A DNA stretch of 64,000 nt from NCBI GenBank assembly GCA_000149265.1, contig CH003018.1, positions 661,789-725,788 on the forward strand, read 5' to 3'. The stretch is from Ciona savignyi. Its lineage: Eukaryota > Chordata > Ascidiacea > Phlebobranchia > Cionidae. Made by a program: the position numbers and the translations under genes. Shown here one piece after another: positions 57,741-64,000 of the stretch. The notes under the pieces were generated by a model. It searched no databases. It saw nothing but the letters and a program-made list of their open reading frames with translations, and had not been told where the DNA came from. Each line of letters opens with the position of its first letter. Within the stretch, counting starts at the first letter, position 1.

Positions 57741-58278
57741 ATGATCTAAACTTAAAAAAATAACTGAGTGGCCTTAATTGATGATAAAATATAATTGAGT
57801 CGCCTCAGTAGATAAAATTAAAAATTGACAATAACGTAACCGACAGGACACCAAATTCAGGCAACACCTAGTATGAAAAGATAGTCACTTTTCGCCAAGA
57901 TGTCGAGTGTGCACGCACCAAATATTTAAGTGTGCAAACGTCCAAGAGCGCACACTTCAACATATCTATCTACATATTGAAAAAATATACTGACAGTAAA
58001 TTACCCGAAGTTCAGAAATAGGTTTACAGGTGTGTTGTAATTTATTATACAATGTTTATGTTTAAAGCGTAAGGCCGGGTCAACAAACACGCTAATAAGC
58101 AGGCGCACCGTTGGTTTGTTTCCCATATACGGTGGCTCCCGAGCATACGCTTAGTATGAAGAAACAATCACCTTTCCGCCAGCTCGCGAGCGTGTGTGAA
58201 ATTACCCAAGTGTGCAAAGACGCAGGAAAATAAAACTTGAGTGTGCAGCTGCCGTACTTTCCATATTGGGGCAATACC
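57741..58278. other. Intergenic with a diverged direct duplication
   Basis: About 57870-57935 (TAGTATGAAAAGATAGTCAC ... AAGTGTGCAAACG) is repeated in diverged form at 58153-58225 (TAGTATGAAGAAACAATCAC ... AAGTGTGCAAAGACG). No gene. Confidence 0.5.
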
Positions 58279-58457
58279 AAAAGGAGGGAAAGCGGGAACT
58301 GCTTACCAAAACTATTGAAATTAATTTTAACCCTTTTCTAAACACTAATTTTAAACCCAAAACTAACCCTAACTCTAACCCCATGTTTAAACTAACCATA
58401 ATACCTTAATATTCATTTTGAGGTACAGTTTTCCTCCTTCCCGCTTTCCTTCCTTTT
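58279..58457. mobile_element. Short inverted-repeat element (MITE-like)
   Basis: Starts with a 20-base end (58279-58298, AAAAGGAGGGAAAGCGGGAA) and finishes with its reverse complement at 58438-58457 with one mismatch. The inside contains CTAACCCTAACTCTAACCCC. A decayed relative lies at about 38746-38905. Target duplication not identified. Confidence 0.6.
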
Positions 58458-59371
58458 AGTTTTCCCCCAAATTCGCATATTCAAAAATTTAAGAAATTAA
58501 AAGTATTTTCCCTGCTTTAGTCTTACTTCTACCAGTACCAGTTCGACGTGCTGCCTCACGTGCTGAGGCTGACAAGAAATCGACATTTAACCCAAGATCT
58601 ATATGGGACCGACTAAAATGCAATCGCTTACAGTTAAGTAAATTAAAACAGAAATCGTCAAAGGTTTGCTTAGAAAATTACTACAAACTAAAACGAACTG
58701 AAGACTACATAACTATAAAAGGAAATATCAGCAAGAGTTTTTTACAGTGTTCACAAATAATTTTATTGTGCAAATTTTCATATAGAGATATTATATATAT
58801 ACATTAATTTCGTTTTTTTATTTATTCTATAGTTATATACAAAATAAATGTTATGCCAATATTGACAATTGATCTAAACATAATATGCAACTTAAAATAC
58901 GCATCGTCAAACAAATAGGCCTACGCATATCCTCCGGGCAGCCTATTTAAAAATATATTCTTTGGGACATACACTACACCTGTGTGTGTGTGTGCGTGTT
59001 TTGTGTGCGTGTATATGTCGACATTTTGTATTACTTTAGCGTGTTTTACCATAGAATACTATACGGCTTTACTTTAAAATCAGTGCGGTGAAGATACGGC
59101 AACCCTGTTACAGATTGATTTAACCGGCCGGACATAGGTTACGGTGAAGGTTGAAATTATGGGCCAGGCCTCATAATAGGTCTTGGCTTTATTTTTCTTT
59201 TCTGTTTTTTATAAGCATATATTTTTTCACTAAATTTTTCACTAAAAGTTTTTGTTAGTTATGCTTTTTTTATACACTTTTTTAACCTGGTATATGTTCG
59301 AACCTTTTATGGTCTCGTCGCCAAGACTAGTTTTGTATAGAAATTCGTATATATGTATCGTTGCGTTAACC
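58458..59371. other. Intergenic, no gene recognised
   Basis: Holds a (GT)n-type microsatellite at about 58982-59016 and T-rich runs at 59190-59285. Confidence 0.5.
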
Positions 59372-60134
59372 CAGGGGTGGGCAACATACGGCCCGCGGGC
59401 TGGGTCCGGCCCGTGAAGTGATTTTGACCGGCCCCCAGACTGTATCTAACAATAACCTGTAATGTGGCCCAGGTCCGGCCCGCTGCCTGTATCCAACCAC
59501 ATCCTAATGTGGTCCGACGCATCATTCCTAAAAGTTGCCTATCACTCTACTCTTACCGCACTGGTAATGCGAGCTGGTGAAATAAACAATTGCTTAGTGA
59601 ACCAACAATTGTGTTATCACACTTTTTAAACAAACAATATAATGTCAAAACAGAGAGCGTTGCAAACATCACCCAATACTGGGTACTGCAGTAGCCTACC
59701 CAATACAGGGTACTGCAGTAGTCCTATGTGTAACAACGTGATCGTTAGGGCTATTTTTTCTTATACCTTATATGTAAATTCTAAATACAAATGGATTTTA
59801 TGAATTATTAAGGATTATTAACCATGGGATATCCTATAAAACGTAAATTAGAAAGAAAGTGTCAATTAAGCATTTAACAAAGATTGGATACCAAAAGTAT
59901 TTTTCACAAAGGTTGGCAACAAAGCAGTATGTTTACTGTATTTCCAGAGTGTTTAGTTAGTAAAAGAGTACAACATTAGTCGTCATTATTTGACGAAACA
60001 TGGAAACTATGGCAATAATGTAGTAAATAAATATGTTGTCAAGTTATTGAATATTATTCATCTTATAACCCGGCCCACCAAGGATTTCATATTCCCACAT
60101 CTGGCCCGCCGACAAGAGAAGTTGCCCACCCCTG
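59372..60134. mobile_element. Non-autonomous hAT-like DNA transposon
   Basis: 763 bp with inverted ends CAGGGGTGGGCAAC (left) and GTTGCCCACCCCTG (right). The flanks CGTTAACC (59364-59371) and CGCTAACC (60135-60142) form an 8-bp target duplication with one difference, as expected for the hAT superfamily. Subterminal GGCCCG-rich motifs occur at both ends. No transposase is present. Inside, GGGTACTGCAGTAG is repeated twice near 59678 and 59710. Confidence 0.85.
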
Positions 60135-60142
60135 CGCTAACC

Positions 60143-63100
60143 CGTTGGTCACACGACCGTAGAGTAACATTTTCTTTTTTATGGGGTTATAGGTTTTAGG
60201 CATCGGGTGGGCTTTACAGCAAGACCGTTTTTGTGCTAACTGACCATACCGATCAAATAAAAAAGTTATTCATATAATTTATAGATAAACCATTATATTA
60301 AAAAAAAATCAAATCGTCGTATTGCAGTTCTTTGCCAGCCAGATGTTTACTCCTATTCGATTAGCAGTGAGAATTAAAGTCCAGCAGTAATTTTGTATTT
60401 TGTCATGCATTTCCTTGTCTACAATATCAAAGAGCGTGGCACCAAGCCCTTTGTACGATGCATTAGATCGGGGTCAAATCTGGTTAAACGGCACTTTTGG
60501 CTTATAGGTATCCATAAGTAAAGAATTTCGTAATCTCTGCCGACCCACCTGTTAGGTAATGATTTAAATTGGATAAAATGATAATCCACTTGAAGCTGTA
60601 TTGGGAACAGACACGTTAAAATATTTAAACAATTTGATGAACGTAAAACATAATTACTGGTTCCTGCTAGTATTGCGTAAAACAACGAAGTGTAGAATGT
60701 AACTACAAATTCCGTTGTTCTATTTAAATAATTATTTTGCGGAGTTAAAGTGGCAAGTGGTAGACAGTCGCCGTCACTTTTCGAAATGACCTAGGCTACC
60801 CTATGACACTTCACTATCCGCCGTTGTATTTTAAGTAAATCATTGCGTTTTCTAATGTGATAGTTAATTTAGTTTTTCTAATGTCAAATTCTTAATTACA
60901 CAATCTAAGCTATGTGTCAATTTGTTATCCAAAAAATCCAAAAAAATGTGTTAACCGGGGTCAAGTTGGTATTTTAATAAAGATCGACACTTGTGGTCAG
61001 GATATATTTTAATTGGTGCAGTAGAGCGTAATCATAACCATTTTAGCCTATCTCGTTTGGTCTTCCTTTTTGACCGGCAACTAGATCAACTTATTTACTC
61101 GCAAGCATTTGTACAAAAAAGGGCGCTTTGTTTGTTACCAAAAACAAATTTTTGTAATTTAGTTTGTAAATAATAAACAAACACCAAGCGAACAAAAAGG
61201 GCTGTCACTCAAATGGCGTTAAAAAACGAGCAATCGTGGGATTACCTCGTATTCAACGCAGGATGACTGAGCTATCGCAGTGTGTTCACATCTGATATTA
61301 CATTATCATAAACAACGGAATGAATCTATACTGAACGAAGGCAACATTTGTTATGTGCTCAAAGACACGTATTAGAAAGATTTTTTTAATTTCTAATTCG
61401 ACCATTATATGACATTTCTTGACTTAACAATTGATATCACGTAAATACGGGCTCCCTTCGATTCCAAGGGAACACATTTTGATTTTTGTCCTGGTCACAA
61501 GCATGCCCTGTCGCCAGGTCATTCGGTATAACGAATCATTTATTAAAAATTATTCAATCCCCGAAAAGGCAATTTTGCTGAAACTAGTGAATAGTCTCAT
61601 TTTCGCTCCATATATAGAGAAACAAAATGTCAAATAGAGTTAAATCGTGTGGGGTGTTTAGCCAATGTGCTAAGAACATGCGGTGCCAAATTCTAAGTAA
61701 ATTGCACAAGGAAAATATTTCATTGTTGCAATAACAGAACAATTCCTGAGTAACTTATCCAAACTTGATATTTGACGCGCTACGTAATAGCTAATCGGCC
61801 GCAACATTGTTGGTCAAACCACAAAAATTTTTACGGACACCAACTGACACCCAAATTTACTGACACTCAGATTTTCCGGCAGGTGGCGATAAAGCGAGGG
61901 CAAGTGTCAGTAAATACGTTTACACCCAAGTGACGGATGTCACCGATATTGACATGTGGCACTCAGAAACTTTAACCCATGTTGGCCAAGCAACTAAGTT
62001 TTGACGAATGGGGTGGTTATTGACCATAACAAGGAAACCCGATTGTTTATGCGTGCAGAAACACGTGGTTGACACTCACTAATCATTGATAAAACTGATT
62101 GAGGTTTTGGTGGTTGCAGGTCGCGCCAATGTGGATGGTGTATAACCAATTGATAGACCTCTATGCGCAGCCGGAAATGACATCAGTCATTTTATTTAAA
62201 TGATACTTTTTCTAAGTAACAATAATGGTGATTCCCCAGTGTGTGTTTGGTTGAAAGCATCATGTGTTAGACTGCACGCCGGTGTTCTTGTTTAGCTGTG
62301 AAGTTTTGTAATAGTGGAGCAGTTTTTTGTGAAATAAAGGTGTTTATTGTTCATCTTCTAGCTGTTCCTGATGTACGATCGGGTACCAGCTCAAAATGTT
62401 AAAATACATATTTGGAAGGTTTTACGTTTAGGTTGGACTCAAATTTTGTTCTTAAAAGCTACGCACGTTGATTTGTAGTCAACGCAATATAATATATTGA
62501 ACAAGAAGCAATGTAAAAATACTTCCCATAATTTATCTGTGACGGGACACGGGACAAACCATTAGTGTTTCCAGGCAAACTTATATTTTAGTAAGAGTAT
62601 ACTTAATGATTCTACAAGCACTTTATGGTAGACTAAATAAATGTACAACAAAGAGTGCAGTGATACGTTTTTTGCCAGTTTCTGTTGCTTATAATTCAAT
62701 TTTTGTAGCGTTAGTTTATTCATTTTTTGCCCCAGTATTAAAAAATGGCAAAGGAATGAAATCATTGCATAGAAAAAGACAGCAAAATATCAAAAGATAT
62801 AACCTAATATGCACATTCGTTATAATGTTGCCACACATTTTCTGTAATGGTGATTGATTTTATCCATTAATCTACTAATTTCTGCCCAAGAACCCAATGC
62901 AGCCAGTTTCAAACTTGCAACATTAGCCTAAAAGGCAACACAATAAGCCACCAAGTATGTATAAAGTTGAGACTTGAGATATAATTTTTTTGCATATTGC
63001 TTAATTTGATAATTTCAATAAAAAAGGCACATTTTAAAAGCATTGTTCATACAACATTTAAAAAAGAGTAAATATACCGGTTCGTTTTCAAATAAAAGTA

Positions 63101-63482
63101 CAATGCATTTAAACTACATATAATAGAAAATAACTACTGTTTAAACATTTTTAAAAAGAATATGGTGTGATATTTTAACTTGAGAGACCTAAATCTATGA
63201 AACTGAAACACGCATGAGGCAAAAAAAGCTGTTTTTATTTATTCACTGTTAGCAATGTGTAATAATAGGTCATGTACCGTACATTACCACTATATTAAAT
63301 ATAAAATACAGAAAAAAAAATTTAAAGACAATGATTTCACAAATAATATCACTAAATCTAATTAAATTGCAGTCAGCATAATTTTACACCAGTGTGTCCT
63401 TTTGTTAACTGTTATTCTTCGTTTATTATATTACTTTTAGATATATAGATAGCTGCCGATATCTTAAAGTTAAAATTATATT
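60143..63482. other. Long gene-poor region
   Basis: Several small frames (60419-60685 minus, 60991-61173 plus, 61431-61637 plus, 62606-62857 plus) show no domain, signal peptide or splice context. About 61230-61300 is a SINE relic (GCAATCGT, GAGCTATCGCAGTGTGTT). About 62040-62090 repeats motifs of the 37.7-38.7 kb region. At 62240-62400 an AATAAA-containing segment resembles a repeat end, unassigned. Confidence 0.5.
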
Positions 63483-63620
63483 ATGTCCGCTATTGGGGAG
63501 CATATTTTTCATGGATTAATTTTATCCTTTCTATTGATTGGGATTTGGGATGTAACGCTTAATTATGAAAAGAACAAATGTGAAATGACATACATGTGGG
63601 AAATGCCAACATACAAACAG
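63483..63620 (+). CDS. PGAP1: PGAP1 (GPI inositol-deacylase), first coding exon
   Basis: Forty-six codons from ATG to a GTAAAT donor in phase 0. The gene continues beyond the window or in an exon not found in the last 380 bases. Residues ~11-23 are a hydrophobic N-terminal membrane anchor (GLILSFLLIGIWD). After it, NKCEMTYMWEMPTYKQ matches the conserved CxMxYMFExPxYQ segment that follows the anchor in PGAP1/Bst1. PGAP1 is an ER-membrane lipase-fold enzyme that removes the inositol-linked acyl chain from GPI anchors. The catalytic serine region is not in this exon. Identification rests on this short motif and its position. Confidence 0.75.
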
Positions 63621-64000
63621 GTAAATTTTTGATATTGTGTATCATTACTTTAATATTGTGAGTCATTGTATAAAGTGTACTGATACTCTAAATAACAATA
63701 TTATAACTGAGTGAGCTAAGCACATTGACATTACTTTCATTAGCAACCTTCGATTACCTAATTTCCACAGTCCAGTTACCGATTTTTACATGTTTTCTTT
63801 TAGCTTTTATTGTAGAGACATTTTAATACTAATACTTTTTGTTCAACCCATCCCAAACATTGGGTTCAGGCAAATTCCTCTAAGTGCCTTGTCTGAATCA
63901 TAACCAATCCACTACCATATGGTTTGGATCTAACTAAGAAGTTACATTTATTTCCTAAGTGTGGTAAAAAAGATTTTTTATTATGGAAAAATTAAGAATT
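63621..64000. other. PGAP1 intron 1 (partial) with a SINE relic
   Basis: No second exon recognised. About 63841-63930 (CCCAAACATTGGGTTCAGGCAA, AGTGCCTTGTCTGA) is a relic of the SINE family seen in the array. Confidence 0.55.

Noticed and set aside
59307..59525. 72-residue minus-strand ORF
   Set aside because: It lies across the left end of the hAT-like element and is not conserved coding sequence.
62606..62857. 83-residue plus-strand ORF
   Set aside because: No domain, no splice signals with neighbours, and an overlapping minus-strand frame of similar length.

Overview
The window looks like nuclear DNA of an ascidian tunicate, most likely a Ciona-type genome. It is AT-rich, has small GT-AG introns, and carries chordate/metazoan genes (vinculin, an eight-LOTUS MARF1, a PGAP1 first exon). 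Nothing prokaryotic is present. The species is inferred from gene content and style, not from a marker.

Left 37 kb (about 385-37320): a tandem array of tRNA-Ala(AGC) genes, all on the minus strand. I count 83 near full-length copies (48 identical to consensus, 26 lightly changed, 9 with indels or heavy damage) and 5 truncated remnants. Copies sit about 307 bp apart on a short spacer or about 590 bp apart on a long spacer. A long-short-short pattern gives a higher-order repeat of 1204-1205 bp. The long spacer repeatedly carries a plus-strand segment that looks like a first coding exon (ATG plus about five codons, then a GTAAG donor). Four units hold a tRNA-derived SINE at the same site, and one holds an 871-bp TTAA-flanked inverted-repeat element. 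A 100-N gap at 12182-12281 is followed by a corrupted stretch. Almost all 60-90-residue ORFs here are read-throughs of the tRNA repeat and are not proteins.

Middle (37.3-42.7 kb): dispersed repeats, a perfect hairpin at the array edge, and a four-exon gene for a small secreted cystatin-like protein (39240-40465, plus).

42.8-52.9 kb, minus: a 31-exon MARF1 orthologue with an N-terminal low-complexity region, NYN RNase domain, two RRMs and eight LOTUS domains; its extreme C-terminus is unresolved. In one of its introns, on the opposite strand, lies a four-exon gene (46174-47058) for a secreted, furin-site-containing cystine-knot ligand resembling the Spätzle/neurotrophin fold. 

53.8-57.0 kb, minus: a complete vinculin in one uninterrupted 1062-codon exon. 

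Right end (57-64 kb): mostly gene-poor, with a SINE, a hAT-like element with 8-bp target duplications, a small inverted-repeat element, and at 63483-63620 the first coding exon of PGAP1 (plus), which continues outside the window.

There is no operon-like cooperation. The genes are independent units next to a large tRNA satellite. The most unusual items are the tRNA-Ala array with its embedded exon-like spacer, array copies whose anticodon has changed, the intronless vinculin, and the nested cystine-knot gene.
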